Source: Pseudomonadota bacterium (lineage in GTDB: Bacteria > Pseudomonadota > Gammaproteobacteria > Xanthomonadales > Rhodanobacteraceae). From it: DNA of 55,195 nucleotides. The translations under genes and the position numbers were made by a program. This document shows positions 33,669-42,064 of the stretch, in pieces (the first letter of the stretch is position 1; the number at the start of each line of letters is the position of its first letter). A model generated the notes under the pieces. It saw only the letters and a list, made by a program, of their open reading frames with translations, did no database searches and was not told the origin of the DNA. The stretch is from assembly GCA_021793575.1 (NCBI GenBank), contig JAJYSM010000017.1:1-55195 (forward strand). The letters run 5' to 3'.

Positions 33669-36332
33669 ATGATCAAGCAACCCCTGCAGGCCCTGGCGGG
33701 CAAGGCGAGCGGCAAGGCTGCCGCGGTGGTGCGCGCCGCCGCCGCGCAGGAGGCGTTCCGCCCGAACGATGAGCTGCTGGCCGCGCTGGACACCGGCGCC
33801 CACGGCCTCGACGAGCAGCAGATCGAGGAACGCCTGCACCGCGACGGTCCCAACGAGGTCTCGCACGAGAAGCCGCCGCACTGGACGCTGCAGCTGCTGC
33901 GCGCGTTCAAGAACCCGTTCATCATCGTGCTGCTGGTGCTGGCCGGAGTGGAACTGGCCACCGACGACAGTGACCTCACCGGTCCCATCATCATCGCGGT
34001 GATGGTGGGCGTCAGCGTGCTGCTGAGCTTCAGCCAGGAATACCGCTCCACGCGCGCCGCCGAAAAGCTCAAGGCGATGGTGCGCAATACCGCCACGGTG
34101 ACGCGGCGCGCCTCCGACGGCCACAGCGAGCAGGTCGAAGTGCCGGTGGTCGAGCTGGTGGCCGGCGACATCGTGCATCTGGGCGCCGGCGACATGGTGC
34201 CGGCCGATCTGCGCCTGCTCACGGCGAAGGATCTGTTCATCAGCCAGGCGATCCTCACCGGCGAATCGCTGCCGGTGGAAAAATCCGCCCCGGCGCGCGT
34301 GCCGGCGCAGCAGCAGGGCGAGGCCCACGCGTACGACAACCCGCTCGATCTGCCAACCGTGTGCTACATGGGCACCAACGTGGTCAGCGGCACCGCCAGC
34401 GCCGTGGTAGTGGCGGCCGGCGCGCGCAGCTACCTCGGCTCGCTGGCGCACAGCATGTCCGGCCAGCGCGTGCAGACCAGCTTCGACCGCGGCGTCAACA
34501 GCGTCAGCTGGCTGCTGATCCGCTTCATGGCAGTGATGGTGCCGGTGGTGTTCCTGATCCAGGGCTTCGGCAAGCACAACTGGCTGGAGGCGTTCCTGTT
34601 CGCGCTGTCGGTGGCGGTGGGGCTGACGCCGGAGATGCTGCCGCTGATCGTCACCGCCAACCTGGCCAAGGGCGCGCTGGCGATGTCCCGGCGTAAGGTG
34701 GTGGTGAAGCGGCTCAACGCGATCCAGAACTTCGGCGCGATGGACGTGCTGTGCACCGACAAGACCGGCACGCTGACGCTGGACAAGATCGTGCTGGAGC
34801 GCCATCTCGATCTGGATGGCGAAGAGTCCGACGAGGCGCTGGAATACGGCTACCTCAACAGCCGCTTCCAGACTGGCCTGAAAAACCTGATGGACAAGGC
34901 GGTGCTGGAGCATCGCAAGCTGGAGTCGGCGGCCATGCGCTACCGCGTGGTCGACGAGATCCCGTTCGACTTCCAGCGCCGGCGCATGTCGGTGGTGGTC
35001 ACCGACGGCAGCGGCGAGCACCTGCTGATCTGCAAGGGCGCGGTCGAGGAGATGCTGGCGACCTGCGCGTTCGCCCGCATCGGCGAGGTGATCGAGCCGA
35101 TGACCGACGCGCGCCGGCGCGAGATCAAAGCGATGACCCATCGGCTCAACGAGGACGGCCTGCGCGTGCTGGTGGTGGCGATTCAGCGCGAGCCGGAGCA
35201 CGAGCGCCCGTACAGCGTGGCCGACGAGAGCGGCCTGATCGCGGTCGGCTGCCTGGCGTTTCTCGATCCGCCGAAGGACTCGGCCGCCACCGCGATCCGC
35301 GCGCTGAACCACCACGGCGTCGAGGTCAAGGTGATCACCGGCGACAACGAGGCGGTGACCCGCAAGATCTGCCGCGAGGTCGGGCTGGACGTCACCCATT
35401 CGGTGCAGGGTCGCGACATCGAACCGCTCGACGACGCCGCGCTCGACGCGCTGGTGGCGCGGGTCACCGTGTTCGCCAAGATGTCGCCGCTGCAGAAGGC
35501 GCGGGTGGTGCGCTCGCTGCAGCGGCTGGGGCACACGGTGGGCTTTCTAGGCGACGGCATCAACGACGCGCCGGCGCTGCACGACGCCGATGTCGGCATC
35601 TCGGTGGACACCGCCACCGACATCGCCAAGGAGTCGGCCGACATCATCCTGCTGGAAAAGAACCTGATGGTGCTGGAGGAGGGCGTGATCGAGGGGCGGA
35701 TCACCTTCGGCAACATCATCAAGTACATCAAGATGACCGCCAGCTCGAACTTCGGCAATGTGTTCAGCATGCTGGTAGCCAGCGTGTTCCTGCCGTTCCT
35801 GCCGCTGCTGCCGCTGCAGATCCTGGTGCTGAATCTGCTGTACGACATCTCGCAGCTGTCGATTCCGTTCGACCGCATGGACGATGATTACCTGCGCAAG
35901 CCTCGTCGTTGGGACGCCGGCGACATCGGCCGCTTCATGGTGTGGATCGGCCCGGTCAGCTCGATCTTCGACATCACCACCTTTGTGCTGCTGTGGTACG
36001 TGTTCGGCGCCAACTCCAGCGCGCATCAGTCGCTGTTCCAGTCTGGCTGGTTCATCGAGAGCCTGCTGACGCAGACGCTGATCGTGCACATGATCCGCAC
36101 GCGGCGGATCCCTTTCCTGCAAAGCGTGGCGGCGGCGCCGGTGCTGGCGCTAACCACCGCGATCATCCTGATCGGCCTGCTGGTGCCCTATACCGACATC
36201 GGCGGCAAGATCGGCATGACCACGCTGCCGGCGGCGTTCTTCGGCTGGATCGCGCTGACCGTGCTGACCTACGCGGTGCTGACCCAGCTGGTCAAGCTGG
36301 TCTACATGCGCCGCTACGGGCGCTGGCTGTGA
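33669..36332 (+). CDS. mgtA: Magnesium-translocating P-type ATPase (MgtA type)
   Basis: An 887-aa P3B ATPase predicted to import Mg2+ into the cytosol. The phosphorylation motif CTDKTGTLTL has the catalytic Asp at residue 364. The dephosphorylation loop ILTGESLPVEK, the hinge GDGINDAPALHDADVG and about ten transmembrane helices are present. ATEDLFAAG-like and LLSFSQEYRSTRAAEKLKAM blocks near the N-terminus separate this group from Ca2+ pumps. ATG at 33669 (MIKQPLQALAGKA) follows GGAAGCGG; the frame is open 39 codons upstream. It is preceded by a structured leader and a 70-codon ORF, which suggests post-transcriptional control. The convergent dedA gene ends ten bases after its stop. Confidence 0.93.
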   Translation: MIKQPLQALAGKASGKAAAVVRAAAAQEAFRPNDELLAALDTGAHGLDEQQIEERLHRDGPNEVSHEKPPHWTLQLLRAFKNPFIIVLLVLAGVELATDDSDLTGPIIIAVMVGVSVLLSFSQEYRSTRAAEKLKAMVRNTATVTRRASDGHSEQVEVPVVELVAGDIVHLGAGDMVPADLRLLTAKDLFISQAILTGESLPVEKSAPARVPAQQQGEAHAYDNPLDLPTVCYMGTNVVSGTASAVVVAAGARSYLGSLAHSMSGQRVQTSFDRGVNSVSWLLIRFMAVMVPVVFLIQGFGKHNWLEAFLFALSVAVGLTPEMLPLIVTANLAKGALAMSRRKVVVKRLNAIQNFGAMDVLCTDKTGTLTLDKIVLERHLDLDGEESDEALEYGYLNSRFQTGLKNLMDKAVLEHRKLESAAMRYRVVDEIPFDFQRRRMSVVVTDGSGEHLLICKGAVEEMLATCAFARIGEVIEPMTDARRREIKAMTHRLNEDGLRVLVVAIQREPEHERPYSVADESGLIAVGCLAFLDPPKDSAATAIRALNHHGVEVKVITGDNEAVTRKICREVGLDVTHSVQGRDIEPLDDAALDALVARVTVFAKMSPLQKARVVRSLQRLGHTVGFLGDGINDAPALHDADVGISVDTATDIAKESADIILLEKNLMVLEEGVIEGRITFGNIIKYIKMTASSNFGNVFSMLVASVFLPFLPLLPLQILVLNLLYDISQLSIPFDRMDDDYLRKPRRWDAGDIGRFMVWIGPVSSIFDITTFVLLWYVFGANSSAHQSLFQSGWFIESLLTQTLIVHMIRTRRIPFLQSVAAAPVLALTTAIILIGLLVPYTDIGGKIGMTTLPAAFFGWIALTVLTYAVLTQLVKLVYMRRYGRWL

Positions 36333-36342
36333 CGCACGGCGC

Positions 36343-36969
36343 TCATTCCACGTTGGTGGAGCGGCATGCCGGGCGGCGGTGGCGCCACCACAGCACCAGC
36401 AGGGCCAGCAGCAGCAGGCCGACCAGCGCCCACAGGCTGCCCTGGCCGCGGCGCACCCATTTCTCCAGCCAGGCGTGGTTGTTCGCGCCGAAGTAGCCGA
36501 GATAGACCCAGAACGGCACGCTGATCAGCGCGGCCAGCCCGTCGATCAGCAGGAAGCGCAGGAACGACACCCGGTGGCTGGTGCCGGCGGTGAGGTAGAC
36601 GGTGGTGCGCATGCCCGGCAGGAAGCGGGCGATGAACAGCATGCGGTTGCCGTAGCGTACAAACTTTTCCTGCACCATGGCGTAGCGCGACGGCGTCAGC
36701 ACGCGCGCCACCAGCCGCCATTTCAGCATCCGCGCGCCGTAGTGATGGCCGAGCAGGAAGATCGCGCAGTCGCCGAGCAGCACGCCGAACATCGCCAGCG
36801 CGAACATCGCATGCACGTTGGCGTAGCCGAGCCCGGCAATCACGCCGCCCGCCACCAGCGTGATGTCCTCCGGCAGCGGCAGGCCGGCGCCGCAGATCAT
36901 CAGCGCGATGAACACCGCCACGTAGCCGTTCTCGGTGAAAATGGTGATCAGTCGTTCAAGCAGGTCCAT
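36343..36969 (-). CDS. DedA family membrane protein
   Basis: A 208-aa inner-membrane protein of the DedA/VTT family; several members act as undecaprenyl-phosphate or phospholipid flippases and need the proton motive force. Signatures are FIALMICGAGLPLPEDITLV near the N-terminus, LGDCAIFLLGHHYGAR in the middle, and RYGNRMLFIARFLPGMRTTV, which carries the conserved arginines. The start MDLLERLITIF at 36969 fits the family; the open frame reaches 17 codons upstream. It lies 108 bases downstream of dnaG in the same direction, in the position often taken by rpoD. Confidence 0.9.
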   Translation of the reverse strand: MDLLERLITIFTENGYVAVFIALMICGAGLPLPEDITLVAGGVIAGLGYANVHAMFALAMFGVLLGDCAIFLLGHHYGARMLKWRLVARVLTPSRYAMVQEKFVRYGNRMLFIARFLPGMRTTVYLTAGTSHRVSFLRFLLIDGLAALISVPFWVYLGYFGANNHAWLEKWVRRGQGSLWALVGLLLLALLVLWWRHRRPACRSTNVE

Positions 36970-37077
36970 CGGTATCCCTGGTCGCTGCGCCAGTCCCGCC
37001 GCAAACGGCAGGGGGTGCATGATCCCATAGTCGTCGTTCGGCCGATGTGCGTGGGCGCCGGGCTGCGCGCAGCAGCC

Positions 37078-38862
37078 TTATCCCGCACTGACCTGCGGCT
37101 TGCCGTGTGCCGCCAGCAGCTCGCGCAGCTCGGCCTTTTCGGCGCCATCCAGGGTGCCCTCGCGACTCTTGGCGGTGAGCGCGGCGCGGCGCTGGGTGAT
37201 CGCCTGGGCCTCCATCCGCGCCAGCGCATCGAAAAACTCGGTGCGCTGCAACTCCGGTTCGCCCACCGACAGCGCCGCCAGCAGCTTCTGCAGCGACGGA
37301 TACTCCGGCCGTTCGGCGAATTGCTCCACCAGGGTCGCCGGATGGATACCCGGGCGCGCGCGCGCCAGATCCAGCAGCTCGGCAAGCAGTTCCACGCCCG
37401 GCTTGTCGAAGCGCAGGAAGCGGTAGGGCTTGTCTACCTGATCGGCCATGCCCGGCTGCGCCAGCAGCAGCGAGATCGCGCTGCGCACCAGGCTGCGCTG
37501 CACCGCCACCGGGCGCTGCAGCGCCCGGCGTGCGGCCGGGTCGGCCGGCAGCAGGGCACGCGCGCCGCTGCGCTTTTCCAGCTCCTGCGCCATCAGGTCG
37601 CGGAACGCGCCATCGGGCAGCTTCGCCAGCAGCGGCCGCGCCCGCTCGGCCAGTCGCGCGCGGCCGTCGAGGCTGCCCATCTCCACGTCGCGCGACAGCT
37701 CGCCGAAGAAATACTCCGACAGCGGCATCGCCGCGCGCAGGCGCTGCTCGAAGCCGTCCTTGCCTTCCTTGCGCACCAGCGAATCCGGATCCTCGCCGTC
37801 GGGCAGGAACAGGAAATACGCCTGGCGGCCGTCGCGCAGGCGCGGCAGTGCCGATTCCAGCGCCTTCCAAGCGGCGGCGCGGCCGGCGCGATCGCCGTCG
37901 AAGCAGAACACCACATCCGGTGCGGCGCGAAACAGCACCTCGGCGTGCTCCGGCGTGGTCGCCGTGCCCAGCGTGGCCACCGCGATCGGCAGCCCGGCCT
38001 GGTGCAGCGCGATCACGTCCATGTAGCCCTCGACGACGACGATGCGCGCCAGGCTCGGGTTGGCCTGCTTCACCTGCCACAGCGCAAACAGCTCGCGGCC
38101 CTTGTGGAACAGCGGTGTCTCGGGCGAGTTGAGGTATTTCGGGGCGCTGCCGGCTGGTGCGGCGTCGGTCGCCGCCTGAGCGGCTTGCGCAGCCGGCGCG
38201 CTGGCGATGATCCGGCCGCCGAACGCGATCACCCGGCCGCGGCGGTCAAGGATCGGGAACATCAGCCGCTCGCGGAAGCGGTCGTATTTGCCGCCACGCT
38301 CGCCGCTGGCAATCATGCCGGCCTCGGTCAGCAGCTCCATCCGGCGCGGCGTGTTGCCAAGCGCCTTGATCACCCCGTCGTAGCCAGCCGGCGCCCAGCC
38401 GATGCGGAAGCGCGCGATGGTCGTCGCATCCAGCCCGCGCTTCCTGCAGTACGCCTGCGCTTCGGCGCTGCGCGGCAGTTCACCCTGGTACCAACCGGCG
38501 GCGCCGTCCAGCAGCGCATACAGGTCGGTCTTGTCCTCGCGCGGCGCGGCCTCGCGGCCGCCTTCGCGGGGCACTTTCAGGCCCACCGTCTGTGCCAGCT
38601 CCTCGACCGCGTCGGGAAACTCCAGCCGCTCGTAGTCCATCAGGAACTTCACCGCGCTGCCGTGCGCGCCGCAGCCGAAGCAGTGGAAGAACTGCTTGGC
38701 CGGGCTGACGTAGAACGACGGCGTGCGCTCGCTGTGGAACGGGCAGCAGGCGGTCCACTCGCGCCCGGCCTTCTTCAGCGGCACCCGCCGCTCGATCACG
38801 TCGACGATGTCGACGCGGGCGAGCAGTTCGTCAATGAAGCTGTCGGGAATCAGGCCGCGCAT
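37078..38862 (-). CDS. dnaG: DNA primase DnaG
   Basis: A 594-aa primase that lays RNA primers at the replication fork. The N-terminal CHC2 zinc finger is formed by Cys40, His43, Cys61 and Cys64 (ACCPFHSERTPSF, FHCFGCGAHGSAV). The TOPRIM catalytic core shows IVVVEGYMDVIAL and VFCFDGDRAGRAAAW. The C-terminal third is the DnaB-binding helical domain, with weaker conservation. An Ala-rich insert around residues 240-255 (APAAQAAQAATDAAPAG) sits in the RNA polymerase domain and is probably a surface loop. It follows rpsU, yqeY and a DUF1328 gene in a version of the macromolecular synthesis operon. Confidence 0.96.
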   Translation of the reverse strand: MRGLIPDSFIDELLARVDIVDVIERRVPLKKAGREWTACCPFHSERTPSFYVSPAKQFFHCFGCGAHGSAVKFLMDYERLEFPDAVEELAQTVGLKVPREGGREAAPREDKTDLYALLDGAAGWYQGELPRSAEAQAYCRKRGLDATTIARFRIGWAPAGYDGVIKALGNTPRRMELLTEAGMIASGERGGKYDRFRERLMFPILDRRGRVIAFGGRIIASAPAAQAAQAATDAAPAGSAPKYLNSPETPLFHKGRELFALWQVKQANPSLARIVVVEGYMDVIALHQAGLPIAVATLGTATTPEHAEVLFRAAPDVVFCFDGDRAGRAAAWKALESALPRLRDGRQAYFLFLPDGEDPDSLVRKEGKDGFEQRLRAAMPLSEYFFGELSRDVEMGSLDGRARLAERARPLLAKLPDGAFRDLMAQELEKRSGARALLPADPAARRALQRPVAVQRSLVRSAISLLLAQPGMADQVDKPYRFLRFDKPGVELLAELLDLARARPGIHPATLVEQFAERPEYPSLQKLLAALSVGEPELQRTEFFDALARMEAQAITQRRAALTAKSREGTLDGAEKAELRELLAAHGKPQVSAG

Positions 38863-38893
38863 AAGCGCCCCAGTCTACCCGACGCCGCTGCCG

Positions 38894-39064
38894 CTACAGG
38901 ATGTGGAACACCCCGATCACCGCCAACACCGCCAGCACGAACAGGACCAGGAAGATCGCGAACAGCACCTTGGCGATGGTGCCGGTGGCGCCGGAGACGC
39001 CGCGGAAACCGAGCAGGCCGGTAACCAGCGAGATGATGGCGAAAATGATGGCCCACTTCAGCAT
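38894..39064 (-). CDS. DUF1328 small membrane protein (YtjA/UPF0391-like)
   Basis: A 56-aa protein made of two transmembrane helices: [20 protein letters not shown], a short glycine-rich turn ([12 protein letters not shown]) and [19 protein letters not shown], ending VFHIL. The [17 protein letters not shown] opening is characteristic of the DUF1328/UPF0391 family. Its function is unknown; members are often stress-inducible. A good ribosome site (AGGGGAA) lies seven bases before the ATG. It sits between yqeY (128 bases upstream) and dnaG (31 bases downstream), probably as a later insertion into that operon. Confidence 0.87.
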   Translation of the reverse strand: MLKWAIIFAIISLVTGLLGFRGVSGATGTIAKVLFAIFLVLFVLAVLAVIGVFHIL

Positions 39065-39191
39065 GGCAGGTTCCCCTGGAGGTGCCTGGCCGCAGCGGCC
39101 GGGCGGGTGAAGGGACGCATTCTCGGAGCCGCGGCGTGAAGGGAATGCATCAGCCGCAGTGCGCTCGATCGCTCCTGCCTGGCCGGATGGC

Positions 39192-39638
39192 TCAGCCGGC
39201 CAGCCGCGCCTTGACCTTGGCCGAGACGATGGCCATATCGGCGCGACCTGCGGCCTTTTCCTTCACCGCGGCCACTACCTTGCCCATGTCGCGCGGCGAG
39301 CTGGCGCCGGTGCTGGCGATCGCCGCGGCCACCAGCGCGTCGATCTCCGCTTCGTCCAGCTTGGTCGGCAGGTAGGTTTCGATCACCTGCATCTCGGCGC
39401 GCTCGATCGCGGACAAATCCTCGCGGCCGGCGGCGTCGAACTGGCTGACCGAATCGCGCCGCTGCTTGAGCATCTTCTCCAGCGTGACCAGCACCTGCAC
39501 GTCGTCCAGTTCGATGCGCTCGTCCACCTCGCGCTGCTTGACCGCAGCCAGCATCAGCCGGATCACCCCCAGCCTATGCTTGTCGCCGGCGCGCATGGCG
39601 GTCTTCATGTCTTCAGTGAGCTGCTGCCTGAGCGTCAT
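39192..39638 (-). CDS. GatB/YqeY domain-containing protein
   Basis: A 148-aa cytosolic protein of the YqeY family, related to the tail domain of the GatB amidotransferase subunit. It starts [20 protein letters not shown], followed by [20 protein letters not shown], both typical of the family, and the C-terminal helical domain has [19 protein letters not shown] tRNA-linked role is usually suggested but not proven. It is downstream of rpsU and upstream of dnaG, the usual rpsU-yqeY-dnaG order. A large hairpin separates it from rpsU. Confidence 0.93.
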   Translation of the reverse strand: MTLRQQLTEDMKTAMRAGDKHRLGVIRLMLAAVKQREVDERIELDDVQVLVTLEKMLKQRRDSVSQFDAAGREDLSAIERAEMQVIETYLPTKLDEAEIDALVAAAIASTGASSPRDMGKVVAAVKEKAAGRADMAIVSAKVKARLAG

Positions 39639-39683
39639 GCGCGGAACCTCGTCAAACCGGAGAAACCCATTCTACGGAAACGA

Positions 39684-39720
39684 CAAGGCCGGCGTTGTCC
39701 CTGGGACAACACCGGCCTTG
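39684..39720 (-). terminator. Strong hairpin between rpsU and yqeY
   Basis: Arms 39684-39701 and 39703-39720 are complementary over 18 bases with one mismatch (CAAGGCCGGCGTTGTCCC and its near-complement). On the minus strand the stem is followed by TCGTTT, a weak T-tract. It is well placed to act as a partial terminator or processing site that lowers yqeY-dnaG expression relative to rpsU. Confidence 0.6.
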
Positions 39721-39814
39721 CGATCCGACGTGCTTGCGGTGGCTGCGAGACCCCGCGCCAGCCGCCATTCCCGGGCGGTGCGCGGCGCGCTTGGCGCCGC
39801 GCGAACCGGGAAAC

Positions 39815-40030
39815 TCAGTACAGGCGGGTCTTGCGCGAGACGTCGCGCGACAGGCGGCGCAGGTGGCGCTTCACCGCGGCAGCGCGCTTGCGCTTGCGCT
39901 CCTGGGTGGGCTTTTCGTAGAACTCGCGCTTGCGCGTTTCAGCGAGCACGCCGGCCTTTTCGCAGGTACGCTTGAAACGACGCAGAGCAATCTCGAACGG
40001 CTCGTTCTCGCGAACTTTTACGTTGGGCAT
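39815..40030 (-). CDS. rpsU: 30S ribosomal protein S21
   Basis: A 71-aa ribosomal protein, start [19 protein letters not shown], with the family's Arg/Lys-rich C-terminus ([18 protein letters not shown]). S21 helps base-pairing between mRNA and the 16S 3' end. A GGAG sequence lies before the ATG at 40030, which I chose over the open frame extending 30 codons further. It is the first gene of the rpsU-yqeY-dnaG series and is divergent from tsaD over only 68 bases. A minus-strand TTGACT at about 40072 might be its -35 box. Confidence 0.96.
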   Translation of the reverse strand: MPNVKVRENEPFEIALRRFKRTCEKAGVLAETRKREFYEKPTQERKRKRAAAVKRHLRRLSRDVSRKTRLY

Positions 40031-40098
40031 GGAAACTCCGAGTGGTAATCTGCCCGCTCTTGCGGGACAGTCAAATGTGGTGAGCCGCGAATTGTACC

Positions 40099-41163
40099 GT
40101 GGATAACACAGAATTTTCAAAGGCCGCCCGCAACCGACCGGTGCTGGGCATCGAGACCTCCTGCGACGAAACCGGCGTGGCGCTGCTGCGCTGGCAGCCG
40201 GACGCCCCGGGTCGCGGCCTGCTGGCCCACACCTTGTACAGCCAGATCAAGCTGCACGCCGACTACGGTGGCGTGGTGCCGGAGCTGGCCAGCCGCGACC
40301 ACGTGCGCAAGCTGCTGCCGCTGATCCGCCAGGCGCTGGCCGAGGCCGGCCTCAGCGTCCAGGATCTGGGCGGGGTGGCCTATGCCGCCGGCCCCGGCCT
40401 GGTCGGCGCGCTGCTGGTGGGCGCCGCGGCCGGGCGCGCGCTGGCTTGGGCGCTGGGCGTGCCGGCCATCGGCGTGCATCACATGGAAGGCCACCTGCTG
40501 GCGCCGCTGCTGGAGGACGACCCGCCGCAGCCGCCGTTCGTGGCGCTGCTGGTCAGTGGCGGCCATTCGATGCTGGTCGAGGTCAAGGCGATCGGCCAGT
40601 ACACGATACTCGGCGACACGCTGGACGACGCCGCCGGCGAGGCGTTCGACAAGACCGCCAAGCTGATGGGCCTGCCGTACCCCGGAGGTCCGGCGCTGGC
40701 GAAGCTGGCTGAGCAGGGCCGCGCGGGCGCGTTCCGCTTCTCCAGACCGATGACCGACCGGCCGGGGCTGGACTTCAGCTTTTCCGGCCTGAAGACCCAG
40801 GTGCTGCTGGCCTGGCAGCAGTCCGATCAGAGCGGGCCGACCCGCGCCGATATCGCCCGCGCGTTCGAGGAGGCGATCGTCGACACGCTGATCATCAAGT
40901 GCCGCCGCGCGCTGCAGGCCAGCGGCACCTCGAGGCTGGTGATCGCCGGTGGCGTCGGCGCCAACCGGCGCCTGCGCAGCGAGCTGGCCGCGGCCGGCGT
41001 CAAGGATGGCTTCCGCGCGTATTTCCCGCGGCTGGATTTCTGCACCGACAACGGCGCGATGATCGCGCTGGCCGGCGCGATCCGGCTCGCCAGCGGCCAG
41101 CAGCAGGACGCCTCGGTGCAGGTGTATCCGCGCTGGGATCTGCAGAGCCTGCCGGCCGCTTGA
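40099..41163 (+). CDS. tsaD: tRNA N6-adenosine threonylcarbamoyltransferase TsaD
   Basis: A 354-aa ASKHA-fold enzyme that transfers the threonylcarbamoyl group to A37 of ANN-decoding tRNAs, working with TsaB and TsaE. The signature [16 protein letters not shown] is at the N-terminus, the metal-binding histidines are in [15 protein letters not shown], and [13 protein letters not shown] and [14 protein letters not shown] are also present. The start is taken as the GTG at 40099, which adds about 14 residues before the usual start; no other in-frame start lies close to VLGIETSCD. It is divergent from rpsU, a placement common in gammaproteobacteria. Confidence 0.95.
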   Translation: MDNTEFSKAARNRPVLGIETSCDETGVALLRWQPDAPGRGLLAHTLYSQIKLHADYGGVVPELASRDHVRKLLPLIRQALAEAGLSVQDLGGVAYAAGPGLVGALLVGAAAGRALAWALGVPAIGVHHMEGHLLAPLLEDDPPQPPFVALLVSGGHSMLVEVKAIGQYTILGDTLDDAAGEAFDKTAKLMGLPYPGGPALAKLAEQGRAGAFRFSRPMTDRPGLDFSFSGLKTQVLLAWQQSDQSGPTRADIARAFEEAIVDTLIIKCRRALQASGTSRLVIAGGVGANRRLRSELAAAGVKDGFRAYFPRLDFCTDNGAMIALAGAIRLASGQQQDASVQVYPRWDLQSLPAA

Positions 41164-41176
41164 CAGCAGCCGCGCG

Positions 41177-41251
41177 TAGGAGCGCAGCCTGTGCGCGATG
41201 GCTCTGGTGTCGATCGGAGCGAAAAGCATTCGCGCACAGGGTGCGCTCCTA
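41177..41251. repeat. REP-type inverted repeat between tsaD and rluF
   Basis: TAGGAGCGCAGCCTGTGCGCG at 41177-41197 and its complement at 41231-41251 pair over 21 bases with one mismatch, and similarity continues for about eight bases outward and inward with small gaps. It lies between two convergent genes, and its sequence differs from the family at 394-478. It may serve as a bidirectional terminator-like structure. Confidence 0.75.
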
Positions 41252-41262
41252 CACGCGAATGC

Positions 41263-41982
41263 TCACCACTGCGTGCGGTCGGGTAGCAGGCCTTTCAGCT
41301 CGGCCTCGGTGAGGTTGCGCCACTGGCCGATTTTCAGATGGCCGAGCCGCACGTTGTCGATACGCACGCGGCGCAGCTGGGTCACGCGGTAGTCGAACGC
41401 GGCCGCCATCAGGCGGATCTGCCGGTTCAGGCCCTGGGTCAGCACGATCGAGAAGCCGAACCGGGCGATCCGTCGCACCCGGCACGGCAGCGTCTGCTGG
41501 CCGTGGATGCGCACGCCGCGCGCCATGCCGGCGAGGAACTCGTCGGTGACCGTCTTGTTCACGCCGACCAGGTATTCCTTCTCGTGCCGGTTCTCCGAGC
41601 GCAGGATCTCGTTGACGATGTCGCCGTTGCTGGTGAGCAGGATCAGCCCTTCGGAATCCTTGTCGAGCCGGCCGATCGGGAAGATCCGCTGCGGATGGTC
41701 GACGAAGTCGATGATGTTGCCATCGACGTCCTTCTCGGTGGTGCAGGTGATGCCGACCGGCTTGTTCAGTGCGATGTAGACGGCCTTCTTCGCCGCCGGC
41801 GTGGCGGCCAGCGTACGCATGCGCACCACGTCGCCGTCCACCCGCACCTCGTCGCCGTCCAGCGCCTTGGCGCCGGTGCCGACGATCGCGCCGTTGATGC
41901 TGACGCGGCCGGCCAGCAGCAGTTCGTCCGCCTCGCGGCGCGAGCACAGGCCCGCCTCGCTGATGTACTTGTTCACGCGCAT
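41263..41982 (-). CDS. rluF: 23S rRNA pseudouridine synthase (RluF family)
   Basis: A 239-aa protein. An N-terminal S4 RNA-binding domain (MRVNKYISEAGLCSRREADE, RVSINGAIV) is followed by the pseudouridine synthase domain. The catalytic Asp lies in IGRLDKDSEGLILLTSNGD. IALNKPVGITCTTE, with the single Thr-rich loop, and LTQGLNRQIRLMAAAF fit the RluE/RluF branch, whose RluF member modifies U2604 of 23S rRNA. RluB-type proteins are possible but less likely. It is on the minus strand, 82 bases downstream of ubiB and convergent with tsaD across a REP element. Confidence 0.9.
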   Translation of the reverse strand: MRVNKYISEAGLCSRREADELLLAGRVSINGAIVGTGAKALDGDEVRVDGDVVRMRTLAATPAAKKAVYIALNKPVGITCTTEKDVDGNIIDFVDHPQRIFPIGRLDKDSEGLILLTSNGDIVNEILRSENRHEKEYLVGVNKTVTDEFLAGMARGVRIHGQQTLPCRVRRIARFGFSIVLTQGLNRQIRLMAAAFDYRVTQLRRVRIDNVRLGHLKIGQWRNLTEAELKGLLPDRTQW

Positions 41983-42064
41983 GGCGAACTCCGCGGCAGC
42001 CGGCTGGCTGCGCTGGAACGCGAAGATACGGCGGCGGCAGGTCGCGCGTTCAAGAGGATTCCGC

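Noticed and set aside
41177-41251. Rho-independent terminator for tsaD
   Set aside because: The stem is long with a 33-base loop and no T-run; a REP-type repeat explains it better.
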